DNA of 13,546 nucleotides from Parabacteroides sp. (GCA_020026285.1 JAHHQS010000111.1:1-13546); one strand, 5' to 3'; shown: positions 6,301 to 13,020, counted from the stretch's first letter. The notes: generated by a model from the sequence alone, not told the origin. A program made the numbers and translations.

Positions 6301-6708
6301 TTACAACTGTGATATGATATCCTCATTCTCCTCAATGTACGTCATAATGATGGCTGCAGCCAATGAACGTATCGGGATATTTTTCTCAGATTGTGCGCAG
6401 AGTAATTCAAGTTTCTTCTTTACTTCTTTGGGTAGCCAGATGGCAGTGCCCTGTTCACCAATCCTTGCGTATTTATCGTAATTTGCGCGAAAGGCTTTTG
6501 CGGCTTTGGTGAGTCTCTTCTTCTGTTCCTTTACTTGGTTGATAGATTCTCCAGCTGCTGTAGCTTCAGGATTCTCTACAACTTCGGTCTGTGCCTCTTC
6601 CTGCTTTGCAGGTTCTGCTTCTGGTGAGGTAATTCCTCGTACAATATCATCGAGACCCATACTTGCAAGAGGGTTCTCTACTTGTGGCCTGTTATTTTTT
6701 GCTGACAT
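6301..6708 (-). CDS. ParB-like partner of ParA (ribbon-helix-helix type)
   Basis: This 135-aa protein has a disordered, acidic, Ala/Glu-rich N-terminal half. Its C-terminal domain (~86-135) fits a ribbon-helix-helix: strand GTAIWLP, helix KEVKKKLELLCAQ, turn, then helix RSLAAAIIMTYIEEN. It starts four bases after the ParA stop codon, so the two are co-transcribed. A short ParA followed by a small RHH protein is the hallmark of type Ib partition, in which the RHH protein binds the centromere and represses the operon. It also resembles small proteins beside TraA in Bacteroides ICEs (DUF3408-like). Partition function is inferred from this arrangement. Confidence 0.65.
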   Translation of the reverse strand: MSAKNNRPQVENPLASMGLDDIVRGITSPEAEPAKQEEAQTEVVENPEATAAGESINQVKEQKKRLTKAAKAFRANYDKYARIGEQGTAIWLPKEVKKKLELLCAQSEKNIPIRSLAAAIIMTYIEENEDIISQL

Positions 6709-6712
6709 AATG

Positions 6713-7366
6713 TTATGCTATATTAAGTTCGTTCGATAGTTGGTTGAATGAGGTTTCGATGGCCTTCTTTTGGTTGTGTTCCAACGGATAGAGGGTTGTG
6801 TAACGCTTGACAGCTACGCTTTGCTTAACACGTGGAAGTACAGACCCCAATAGTTCCAAAAACTCTACGGTCTGGCTTCTTTGACGAAGGTCCTCAGCTT
6901 TCCCTTCTAAGGCATTAATACGGTTCGGTGCAAATAGTAGTTTGGCTGACGAGATTGTCTTGAAGGCTTTAACAAAAAGTCCTGTTGCGTCTACTGTATC
7001 TGCATCATAAGACATCGGGATGACGGCTGCATCTGCCACGTTGTATATCATGGCGAGGTTCTTATCGTTCAAGTTACCTGGGCAGTCTATCAGTACGATT
7101 CCAGGAACCTTCTTGATTTTCTCAAGTAAGGTCTTCAAACGAGTGTCGTCAGCTGTGTTCAATAGTTCGACAGACCATGGTGCTTGATACTCTGGATCCA
7201 CTTTCATTTCACGTTGTCTGTGTCTGTATAGTGAGGCTTGTAGGTCAGCGTCGATTGCGATGACGGGTACGCCTTTTTCCGCGAGGTAGCTTGCGAATAA
7301 AGCACATAGAGTTGTCTTGCCAACTCCACCTTTGATGTTGCTAAATAATACAATTTTATTTTCCAT
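6713..7366 (-). CDS. parA: ParA-family partition ATPase
   Basis: This 217-aa protein carries the deviant Walker A motif KGGVGKTT (residues 12-19, signature K12 and catalytic K17). It also has AIDADLQ (D39, D41) and the Walker B motif VLIDCPGN (D94). Its length and lack of an N-terminal HTH place it with type Ib ParA proteins. These form ATP-dependent dimers on nucleoid DNA and move plasmid or excised-element DNA through their centromere-binding partner, here the downstream RHH gene. ParA/TraA proteins are also found in Bacteroides ICEs. The ATG start is preceded by a good Bacteroidetes promoter. Confidence 0.92.
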   Translation of the reverse strand: MENKIVLFSNIKGGVGKTTLCALFASYLAEKGVPVIAIDADLQASLYRHRQREMKVDPEYQAPWSVELLNTADDTRLKTLLEKIKKVPGIVLIDCPGNLNDKNLAMIYNVADAAVIPMSYDADTVDATGLFVKAFKTISSAKLLFAPNRINALEGKAEDLRQRSQTVEFLELLGSVLPRVKQSVAVKRYTTLYPLEHNQKKAIETSFNQLSNELNIA

Positions 7367-7398
7367 AAATGCGGTTTATCTTTCTTTTATTGTATCTA

Positions 7399-7430
7399 CA
7401 AATATACCAATAATCAGTGATATAAGCAAG
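7399..7430 (-). promoter_or_regulatory. Promoter of the parA operon
   Basis: On the minus strand, CTTG (7430-7427, three of four matches to the -33 TTTG) is followed by 20 bases and then TATATTTG (7406-7399), an exact TAnnTTTG -7 box. Spacing falls in the known 19-21 base range. The leader to the parA ATG is about 30 bases. Confidence 0.75.
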
Positions 7431-7439
7431 ATTTAAGGA

Positions 7440-7720
7440 GGTTATTTTATATATTTATGTTATTATATAAAAATATATTTATATATGTATAATATTCTGA
7501 ATTACAATAAATAAAGAAGAATGTTATAAATGTATTAATATGGACTGTCTGGACAGTTAGGAATAGTGTGATAATCGGATTTTCCTGTTATATTTTTTTA
7601 TTCTATATTTATATAAAAACATATGTACATAATTAAATATTAAGATAAATATATACATATATATAAACATAATAATATATTTATATAAATACATAAATCA
7701 TCATTTATATAAGGGACTTT
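7440..7720. other. AT-rich intergenic region upstream of parA
   Basis: This stretch is almost entirely A and T, with many overlapping TATATTTATATAA-type words and no open frame. Near its middle is the palindrome ACTGTC-TG-GACAGT (7544-7557), the most GC-rich point. Its place directly upstream of parA makes it a candidate centromere (parS) or origin region. A 28-bp segment (7670-7697) recurs at 8927-8954 with one mismatch. Confidence 0.45.
7670..7697 (+). repeat. AT-rich 28-bp repeat, copy 1
   Basis: The first 22 bases are identical to 8927-8948, and five more match after one mismatch. The two copies flank the two-gene cassette at 7939-8600 in direct orientation. Low complexity weakens the case for a specific role. 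Confidence 0.5.
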
Positions 7721-7739
7721 TCTCTTCTTGCGCTCAACT

Positions 7740-7908
7740 CTCATCCGATTGATTTTCGGCAAATTTCCAGCTCGCCAGACTTTTGCTTTGCAAGGTCATG
7801 CGATGCTTTCTGATTCAATCTCCACCTGCGGTCGTATTGAAATAGAAAACCTTGCACGCAAGTGGCGAGCTGGTTGTGATCGCCTAAAATTAATCTCCTG
7901 GACGTGAG
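7740..7908 (+). ncRNA. Candidate structured RNA: long imperfect hairpin leader
   Basis: The 169 bases upstream of the 109-aa gene fold into one nearly continuous stem. From outside in: CTCATCC/GGA-TGAG; GATTGATTTT (7747) with AAAATTAATC (7886, one wobble); GGC/GCC; CCAGCTCGCCA (7767-7777) with TGGCGAGCTGG (7863-7873); TTGC/GCAA; TGCAAGGT (7789) with ACCTTGCA (7849); TTTCT/AGAAA; TTCAAT (7814) with ATTGAA (7836). That is about 54 pairs with small internal loops. It ends 30 bases before the ATG. It could be a cis-regulatory RNA, a small RNA, a single-strand DNA origin or a mobilisation site. I do not recognise a known Rfam class. Confidence 0.55.
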
Positions 7909-7938
7909 TTTGTACGGAAGGGAAAAAAACAATCAATT

Positions 7939-8268
7939 ATGAGTGATATAGCATACAAGTTTGTGAAATGGGATGTGCCTGATTTGGAGGCGCTCAAAGG
8001 TAGTAAAGTATATGAACTGAGAGAAAGAATCAATAGGGGAGAGTCGTTGACCAGAGATGAAAAGAATTGGATCACGGAGAAGGTGAATTCCAATTCCTTC
8101 TTTCGTCGAAGTATACCATTAAGTGGGTACTGCTTTGATTTCTCGGATGTGCTCAAGCGGTATTTCGTGAAACAATACGACCAGATACAGGAGTATTACG
8201 CTATCGATAAGACTTCGCTTCGGGCTTGCCTGTATGGGAGAGTTCAGGAAATACATGAAGTGCAATAA
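7939..8268 (+). CDS. Conserved hypothetical protein of Bacteroidales ICEs (109 aa)
   Basis: The protein starts MSDIAYKFVKWDVPDL and contains GESLTRDEKNWITEKV and a segment IPLSGYCFDFSDVLKRYFVKQY. Proteins of this pattern are familiar from accessory regions of Bacteroides conjugative elements, where they lie near SSB and LPD-type genes. No function is known to me. It is soluble, mixed in charge and has no signal peptide. It follows the long hairpin leader and precedes the LPD28-like gene by 47 bases, so the two are probably one operon. The ATG lacks an obvious Shine-Dalgarno site. Confidence 0.8.
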   Translation: MSDIAYKFVKWDVPDLEALKGSKVYELRERINRGESLTRDEKNWITEKVNSNSFFRRSIPLSGYCFDFSDVLKRYFVKQYDQIQEYYAIDKTSLRACLYGRVQEIHEVQ

Positions 8269-8315
8269 ATGGTAAGAATCTAATAATACAAGTCTAATTT
8301 TAATTTCGTTTAATT

Positions 8316-8600
8316 ATGGAGTTTGAATACAAAAAAGAGGAATGTACACTGATGACAGTAATTTTGGAGAATGGTTTATCTATTCAGGGGGAGTTCGTAG
8401 ATTTGCGTATCAAAAAGGAGTCAATTCCAGCAGGGAAGGAATGGTACCAGCTACGACATTGCGATGAGGATGAAGCAGAGCCGGCAAGTTTGAAACGCGG
8501 TTGTGTGGCTGTTAACTTTTTGGGTACGCTGATATGTGACCCCATAGAGGATATGCAGATTGGTGATGAACTGGAAATTACAGAGTGGGATTGGTGCTAA
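8316..8600 (+). CDS. LPD28-like small protein
   Basis: This 94-aa protein resembles the LPD28 domain (a domain first described in large polyvalent proteins of mobile elements). The matching pattern is FVDLRI, then IPAGKEWYQLRHCDED, then CVAVNFLGTLICDPI. The order 'F-D-R ... Y-x-L-R-H-x-D-D/E ... V-x-V-N-F-x-G-T-L' is the part I recognise. The protein is acidic. Such stand-alone versions are frequent in Bacteroides ICE and plasmid accessory regions. A role in element transfer or host take-over is only presumed. It shares an operon with the 109-aa gene. Confidence 0.7.
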   Translation: MEFEYKKEECTLMTVILENGLSIQGEFVDLRIKKESIPAGKEWYQLRHCDEDEAEPASLKRGCVAVNFLGTLICDPIEDMQIGDELEITEWDWC

Positions 8601-8760
8601 TTTGTCGGTCCCTTTCATAGCTCTCCCGGCCATTCTGGGCTTCAGATGGCTGGGAGTTGTATTCTCTTGCGCCCTCCAGATAACGACTGGCTTATATGCC
8701 TCCATTAGAAGGACGGTCTTCCTAATGTTATATGTATATGCTTTGTTAAAGCATTATGAA
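8601..8760 (+). other. GC-richer structured stretch after the LPD28-like gene
   Basis: Three stem-loops lie in a row: CTCCCGGCCAT/ATGGCTGGGAG (8623-8633, 8646-8656, one G-U); CATTAGAAGGA/TCTTCCTAATG (8703-8713, 8717-8727, one mismatch and one wobble); and TGCTTT/AAAGCA (8739-8744, 8748-8753). None has a long U tract. It is likely a 3' UTR or untranslated RNA and may end the 7939-8600 transcript. No convincing ORF is present. Confidence 0.5.
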
Positions 8761-9043
8761 ACAGTCCATTTATAGAACTTCATACTATCAGAATTGCGTA
8801 ATTACTTATTTATTGAATTACATTATTAAATAATTACTGATTTACATAATTGCATAATTCCATAATTATATATTTATTGAATAACATAAATAACTATTTA
8901 CATAAATATGATATTATATGTTTATGTAATAATATATTTATATAAATATATAAACTATTGTCTTGAACCATAGATTGCAAGATAACTGTTATACCTACAC
9001 GGCTCTCGCTATAAGACGATGTCCAAAGGCGGCTTTCCGCATC
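8761..9043. other. AT-rich spacer
   Basis: Bases ~8770-8960 are nearly pure AT with TTTATTGAAT and CATAAATA words. This stretch contains the second 28-bp repeat (8927-8954). I see no gene, promoter or terminator here. Confidence 0.6.
8927..8954 (+). repeat. AT-rich 28-bp repeat, copy 2
   Basis: Direct repeat of 7670-7697 with one mismatch, on the far side of the 7939-8600 cassette. Confidence 0.5.
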
Positions 9044-9160
9044 TTATTTTAAGGCATTCAGTGATTTCACTGATAGTCCAGGAGTGGCCTTGCTGTCTAC
9101 ACCTTGATATGGTTGTGAGCTTTCTTCGGCTATGTTTCCTGGCTGATAACCTTCACGCAT
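9044..9160 (-). CDS. Small ORF coupled to the frameshifted gene
   Basis: A 38-aa frame begins MREGYQPGNIAEESSQPYQ and ends SLNALK. Its ATG overlaps the stop of the upstream minus-strand frame (ATGCGTGA), a typical coupling arrangement. The frame stays open for more than 30 codons after the TAA at 9044, so the stop could itself be a nonsense mutation. No family is recognised. Support is only the overlap and protein-like composition. Confidence 0.3.
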   Translation of the reverse strand: MREGYQPGNIAEESSQPYQGVDSKATPGLSVKSLNALK

Positions 9161-9370
9161 CCACTTTGATGATGGTCAGTGTTGATTCTTTCACCTCGAT
9201 AGTAACACGTAACACCTGTCCGTGACGGCCTCCATCATGACCTTTACGCGAACCCCTATAGGAACGGCACAGCTTGTTTTAAGAACGAAAGGCATCCCCA
9301 CACTAACACAGATCACTCCGTATTCATTCTTCTTTATTATAATTCTGTGTGAAGTCACAATATTTTCCAT
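9153..9370 (-). pseudogene. Small minus-strand gene with an apparent frameshift
   Basis: From the ATG at 9370 the frame reads MENIVTSHRIIIKKNEYGV, continues through VGMPFVLKTSCAVP and GVRVKVMMEAVTD, and then stops at 9191. An overlapping frame continues QVLRVTIEVKESTLTIIKV and ends at TGA 9153. Together they make a plausible beta-rich protein of about 73 aa if one base is missing near 9205-9235. Either it is a pseudogene, a sequencing error, or a frameshifted product. Family unknown. It is divergent from ssb. Confidence 0.4.
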
Positions 9371-9574
9371 GTGCAAAGTTGAATTACCACGCCTTTAAAG
9401 GCTACGGGACGATAGGTTTATCTTGAACAATAAAAGCTATGAAAATCTTCCTTTTTCTTCCTAACCGCCATCAAGAAAACGAGTATTTGCATTCTTTTCT
9501 TGCTGCACCCTCATGTTGGTACTTCGTTGTTCGCACTGTAAAATTGATTGTTTAACTTCAAAAAATTATATGTC
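9371..9574. other. Intergenic region upstream of ssb
   Basis: It contains the palindrome GCCTTTAAAGGC (9391-9402) and an 8-bp stem CAAGAAAA/TTTTCTTG (9472-9479, 9495-9502). TAAAATTG near 9540 is a weak -7 box candidate for ssb. No gene is seen. Confidence 0.4.
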
Positions 9575-9931
9575 ATGAAGAAAATTGAAAACACTTTCGC
9601 TATTTCTGGTTTCGTTGCTAAGGATGCTGAAATCCGTACATTTGATAAAACAAGCGTTGCTCGCTTCTCCCTTGCGGTTGGTCGCGGTGAAAAGAACAAG
9701 GATGGAAAGACACATTTCACCAATGCGTTTGTCGGTATCGAGGTTTGGAGAAAGAATGAGAACACATCGACCTTTGATATCATCAAGAAAGGTGAGATGC
9801 TGACTTGTGAAGGTTATTTCAAGCCTGAAAACTGGACTGCAGAAGATGGTACAGCTCGCAACCGCGTCGTCATGGTGGCCAACAAGGTCTATGTCACCCC
9901 TGAGATATCAGCACCTGAATCGGAGAAATAA
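9575..9931 (+). CDS. ssb: Single-stranded DNA-binding protein
   Basis: The ATG at 9575 gives 118 aa; a TTG nine codons upstream is unlikely to be used. The protein is a single OB fold: NTFAISGFVAKDAEIRTF, then VARFSLAVGR, TNAFVGIEVW, IKKGEMLTCEGYFKPENW and NRVVMVANKVYVTP. It lacks the long Gly-rich tail and acidic DDIPF tip of chromosomal SSB, and ends in a short acidic PESEK. This is normal for element-borne SSBs in Bacteroides ICEs. It would coat single strands during replication or transfer, alongside the primase and ATPase. A strong terminator follows. Confidence 0.88.
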   Translation: MKKIENTFAISGFVAKDAEIRTFDKTSVARFSLAVGRGEKNKDGKTHFTNAFVGIEVWRKNENTSTFDIIKKGEMLTCEGYFKPENWTAEDGTARNRVVMVANKVYVTPEISAPESEK

Positions 9932-9944
9932 GATCTTCTCACGG

Positions 9945-9972
9945 AAAGGCGGTCTTCGGACCGTCTTTTTTT
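9945..9972 (+). terminator. Intrinsic terminator after ssb
   Basis: GGCGGTC (9948-9954) pairs with GACCGTC (9959-9965, one G-U) around a stable UUCG tetraloop, followed by seven T bases. A further A-T extension lies at the stem base. Confidence 0.93.
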
Positions 9973-10297
9973 ATGCTCGAGCGTTCAGAATCTGTGGAAC
10001 CTATGCCGTTATAGACTACCCGGTCTACCTGTTATATCGGTTGATGGTACACCTTTTCTATTTGCACTGTCGTTCTTCATCTTTCCAGGTTCGTTCTACA
10101 ATTCGATACAAAGGTACCTGTTCGGTCATCACTTTTCGAGGTCAGGCTTCGTTCGGCTCTAAATCTCCACCCATACGGGTCGTATTTAGAACCTCAACCT
10201 CTCAAGAGATTCTCCGAACACCTTTAGTCCGTATCAAAATTGTTGAACTGTACCTTGGAATAGAAGATTCTATGTAAGGGAATAAAAAAAGACGAAG
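9973..10297 (+). other. Structured non-coding leader before the Api92-like gene
   Basis: This 325-base gene-free stretch has balanced base composition, unlike the AT-rich spacers. Stems seen: TAGAC/GTCTA (10012-10027 region); TGATG-GTA-CCTTT (10042-10056) with AAAGG-TAC...CATCA (10110-10131); GGCTCTAAAT (10155-10164) with ATTTAGAACC (10184-10193), containing ACCC/GGGT and nested within GAGGT/ACCTC; and a long-range AGAATCT/AGATTCT (9987-9993, 10265-10271). One plus-strand frame is open through it, but it also crosses ssb and the terminator and looks unlike protein. It may be an untranslated leader RNA or decayed DNA. Confidence 0.4.
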
Positions 10298-10885
10298 ATG
10301 GCAAATCGAGCTGATACGACGTACATGATTAGTGGATCACGCAAAGCGGTGAACGACTTGTGGGTGGCAATCACCAATTTGGGAGTAAATAAGAAAAATG
10401 TGTTTCTGGACGAACTGGCTGAGTTCTATGGTATTGATTACAAGAAGAAGATGATTAGCGTCAGGGGTTATATCTACTTTGCCGACCTCAGTGAGGATGA
10501 AGAGCACGACCGTTACGTGCTCACAATCGATACTGACACTGCATGGAATGGCTGCCACGAACTCTTCCAAGCTATCAATAAAGTCCTTTGGAACGAAATG
10601 ACCATCAGCTTCCGTGAGATTGAGACGGGTATGGACATCTACAACGTACATGATGAAGAGGGTTTCTTCCCTGAAGCCTGTTGTGTTTCTTCAAGCGGAG
10701 AGCCTTTTGAAGATGCGTGGGGCGATGTCTACAATAGTGTGGAAGATGCCATCAGCGAGTGGTGCGAGTTGACCGGCGAATCACGGGGCGAGCGCACAGA
10801 GGAGGAAATGATGAACTACATCAATGAATATGAATACACCTGCGATGATACCTACTTCTATATTAACCGATTCTGTCAAGTGTGA
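10298..10885 (+). CDS. Api92/DUF1281-like acidic protein
   Basis: This 195-aa protein starts with a ferredoxin-like pattern (TTYMISGSRKAVNDLWVAI). It continues with RGYIYFADLSEDEE, then TAWNGCHELFQAINKVL, then ISFREIETGMDIYNVHDEEG. This order resembles Api92-like (DUF1281) proteins common on plasmids and ICEs in Bacteroidetes. It is strongly acidic, particularly in the C-terminal half (EDAISEWCELTGES and EEEMMNYINEYEYTCDD). A DNA-mimic or anti-defence role is possible but unsupported by a specific motif. No signal peptide is present. A terminator follows within 30 bases. Confidence 0.65.
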   Translation: MANRADTTYMISGSRKAVNDLWVAITNLGVNKKNVFLDELAEFYGIDYKKKMISVRGYIYFADLSEDEEHDRYVLTIDTDTAWNGCHELFQAINKVLWNEMTISFREIETGMDIYNVHDEEGFFPEACCVSSSGEPFEDAWGDVYNSVEDAISEWCELTGESRGERTEEEMMNYINEYEYTCDDTYFYINRFCQV

Positions 10886-10914
10886 AAATATGAATAGGTA
10901 AACGAATAATCCTT

Positions 10915-10950
10915 AACCGCCTGTTTGTAGGGCAGGCGGTTGCTTTTCCT
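10915..10950 (+). terminator. Intrinsic terminator after the Api92-like gene
   Basis: AACCGCCTG (10915-10923) pairs perfectly with CAGGCGGTT (10933-10941) around a 9-base loop, followed by a T-rich tail (GCTTTTCCTTT). Confidence 0.85.
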
Positions 10951-10955
10951 TTCCC

Positions 10956-10963
10956 TAATTTTG
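10956..10963 (+). promoter_or_regulatory. Candidate promoter -7 box for the secreted protein
   Basis: TAATTTTG matches TAnnTTTG exactly, just after the preceding terminator and about 50 bases before the ATG at 11014. A -33 TTTG at standard spacing is not obvious. Confidence 0.45.
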
Positions 10964-11013
10964 GTAGCCTCTCCAGGCTGTGTAACAGAATATCAACCAT
11001 TAATTTAAAACAT

Positions 11014-11901
11014 ATGATGAAGAAAATTGTATTGCCCATGCTCTTCTTGGGCTTATCCGTGCATGTATCTGCGCAAAATGAAATGGTAACGAACCAGACT
11101 GTTCTCGATCTACTTAACGAAGGATTTACCCCCGTCGAAGTGCAAGGTTTTGTCGAGTCGAGCAGTGATCGGGCGATAACTTTCAACCTTGATTTCATGC
11201 GTGCGTTGAAGAATGCAGGAGCTGACAGTAATCTCATAACCTTCCTTCAGCGTATCGCCAAAGTTGACCATGGCTATGAAGGTGTGCTGCTTTGGAATCC
11301 GTCGGACGGTGAAAAACCTGTGAAACTCTACCGCACCGCTTTTGAAAAGGAAAGCAAGGGTGGTTTCGGTGCAGTGGCTGCACTGGCTGGTCGTGCTACG
11401 GGTGTCCTTGGTAACAACACTCTCGGAAATATTGCTACCATAGGATTGCTCACCAGCGGTGGGGACATAAAGAAAATCGTGATGCAAGGTCATGAGGCGA
11501 AAGTGATTGTGAGAGGAGAGCAGGGGAGACGACCTGTCTTTCGCTTCTACTTCCCGAAGACCGAAGCCCAGAGCTTTGCGAACCATCCCGATGCCTGGTT
11601 CCTCAGCTTCTTGAATTCAGTGGAAAGCCCTAACGAGTTCCAATGTATAAAGATGAAGCAGAAAAAATCCAAGAGGACCTTTCCTGATGGAATCTCCTAT
11701 ACCATAGGTGGGTTTACCGCAAGCAAGAGTAACCGAAATATCATTGATTTTGATATCAAAGAAATTTCTAATCATGTATTTGAGGTGACCTTCAAAGAGC
11801 CATTAGAAGTGGGAGAGTATTGCTTCTTCTATAAGAATGCTACCAACAACCCAGTCTTTGCAGAGCACATGTTCGGATTTGACTTCTCTGTCAAGGACTG
11901 A
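11014..11901 (+). CDS. Secreted hypothetical protein (cargo)
   Basis: This 295-aa protein has a Sec signal peptide (MMKK, then IVLPMLFLGLSVHVSA, cleavage likely after A20 before Q21). Residues ~26-83 resemble a helical repeat seen in many secreted bacterial proteins (VLDLLNEGFTPVEVQGFVESS, then FMRALKNAGADSNLITFLQR). A Gly/Ala-rich stretch lies at ~116-150, followed by a beta-rich C-terminal domain. It has no lipobox, so it is likely periplasmic or exported. It is a single-gene unit with its own promoter box and terminators on both sides, as expected for cargo. Two adjacent ATGs make the start ambiguous by one codon. Function unknown. Confidence 0.8.
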   Translation: MMKKIVLPMLFLGLSVHVSAQNEMVTNQTVLDLLNEGFTPVEVQGFVESSSDRAITFNLDFMRALKNAGADSNLITFLQRIAKVDHGYEGVLLWNPSDGEKPVKLYRTAFEKESKGGFGAVAALAGRATGVLGNNTLGNIATIGLLTSGGDIKKIVMQGHEAKVIVRGEQGRRPVFRFYFPKTEAQSFANHPDAWFLSFLNSVESPNEFQCIKMKQKKSKRTFPDGISYTIGGFTASKSNRNIIDFDIKEISNHVFEVTFKEPLEVGEYCFFYKNATNNPVFAEHMFGFDFSVKD

Positions 11902-11910
11902 CGACAAAGA

Positions 11911-11949
11911 GCACATAGGGTTATTTTTTCAATCCTATGTGCCTTTTTA
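11911..11949 (+). terminator. Intrinsic terminator after the secreted protein
   Basis: GCACATAGG (11911-11919) pairs with CCTATGTGC (11934-11942), extended by a G-T and two A-T pairs, followed by TTTTT. The loop is T-rich. Confidence 0.88.
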
Positions 11950-12880
11950 TTTGAAATTTAGGTAATATATACATCAAACCTTTTGGCTTTTATATATTAG
12001 TATAAATCTATAAATACATATTTATATAATAGTTGAAATCTATAAATATATTTTTATTTAAATTCATAATTCTTGAATAAATTAGATATAGGTTTATATG
12101 TTTACAAAAAGATTGATACTTGTCTTGACACAATAATATCCCTGTCGATTGTATGAAATATTTTAGACCAAAGTCAATGTGTTTCAATCATACATCCTTC
12201 ATTATTATCTTGAAATCGTTTAGAATTGACATGGTATTCAATTTAGTTAGCTTTAGTTTATGAAATAACTTTCAAAATGCTGATAATACATTGGTTTCAA
12301 TTGGGTGTGAGGAAAGTGGGATTCATCAATCCTTTCTAAATGATTATTGAATTTCACAAAACATTCCATTCTATATGTGCAGGAGACGTTTAAAGCGTTT
12401 TACGTACTATCTGCTATAAAGGTCTTAAAGAGCGAATCGTCAGAATAGCACTGAGGCAGATCTCACCTGCAGGGATAAAATAATCTATAGAAAAAATGTC
12501 ATTTTTTTGATAATAGCTGAATTAGTTACATCTGCTGAAGCAACTAACTCCCTATATATAAGGTATAATAAGAAAATCATCGTGCTGACGATTCCTAAGA
12601 GAAAGATATACTTCTCAGGAAATAATGCCGCAAATAGTAGTCGACAAATATGTTTGTCAATGACATGGAAATGGCCTTTTTCTTATAAAGGTGAGCATAA
12701 AGATTTTTTCTATACCTAAAAAAATCACTAATTATAACATGGTGTTAAATTTAATAGGTAGAAAGTTAACAAATGTCTTTGCTAATGTATATTAATACGA
12801 CATTAGAGATACTATTTGTTTATTTTACGTTGCATTTGTTTAGCGATTCTTATGTTTATTTACGTCTAAATCCTCCATTT
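11950..12880. other. Long gene-poor AT-rich region, probable right end of the element
   Basis: I see no convincing gene in about 930 bases. AT-rich words like those near parA lie at 11960-12080. A GTTTACAA copy (12100-12107) matches the repeats before the integrase. ATGCTGATAAT (12277-12287) is an 11-bp direct repeat of 85-95. Hairpins include GGATT/AATCC near 12320, TTCCT/AGGAA with inner AGA/TCT near 12592-12620, and GACAAA/TTTGTC (12643-12658). A 70-codon frame at 12507-12719 has only a TTG start and lacks protein-like features. The element-chromosome junction probably lies here but is not resolved. Confidence 0.4.
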
Positions 12881-12889
12881 TCTAACGAT

Positions 12890-12951
12890 TTTAGGTATTT
12901 AGTACCATATTTTAGGTATAAAAGAGATATAAAATAACAATATTTAGGTAT
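12890..12951 (+). repeat. Three TTTAGGTAT direct repeats upstream of the lipoprotein
   Basis: Exact copies lie at 12890-12898, 12911-12919 and 12943-12951, spaced 21 and 32 bp, close to two and three helical turns. The last overlaps the -33 region of the promoter. This is a typical layout for a transcription factor binding array. Confidence 0.6.
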
Positions 12952-12979
12952 TGCATATTTATATATATATATAGCTTTG
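12950..12979 (+). promoter_or_regulatory. Promoter of the LRR lipoprotein gene
   Basis: An exact -7 box TAGCTTTG (12972-12979) is preceded by ATTG (12950-12953) 18 bases upstream, close to the -33 TTTG at slightly short spacing. The leader to the ATG is about 35 bases. Confidence 0.65.
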
Positions 12980-13020
12980 CACGATGAAAAATAAAAGATA
13001 ATAAAAATCAATAATTTATT

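Noticed and set aside
7741..7932. 63-codon minus-strand frame (RWRLNQKASHDLAKQ)
   Set aside because: It has only a TTG start and coincides with the long hairpin, whose pairing explains the sequence better. Kept as the main alternative to the RNA reading.
7440..8960. CRISPR-like repeats in the AT-rich stretches
   Set aside because: The repeats are irregular low-complexity AT words without uniform spacers or cas genes.
9019..9225. 68-codon plus-strand frame
   Set aside because: It is antisense to the minus-strand small genes with a better case for coding and has no recognisable motif.
9807..10277. 156-codon plus-strand frame
   Set aside because: It overlaps ssb out of frame and crosses a strong terminator, and its composition is not protein-like.
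11110..11586. 158-codon frame antisense to the secreted protein
   Set aside because: Shadow of a gene with a clear signal peptide and flanking terminators.
12507..12719. 70-codon plus-strand frame
   Set aside because: TTG start, isolated in AT-rich DNA, no promoter nearby and no family features.
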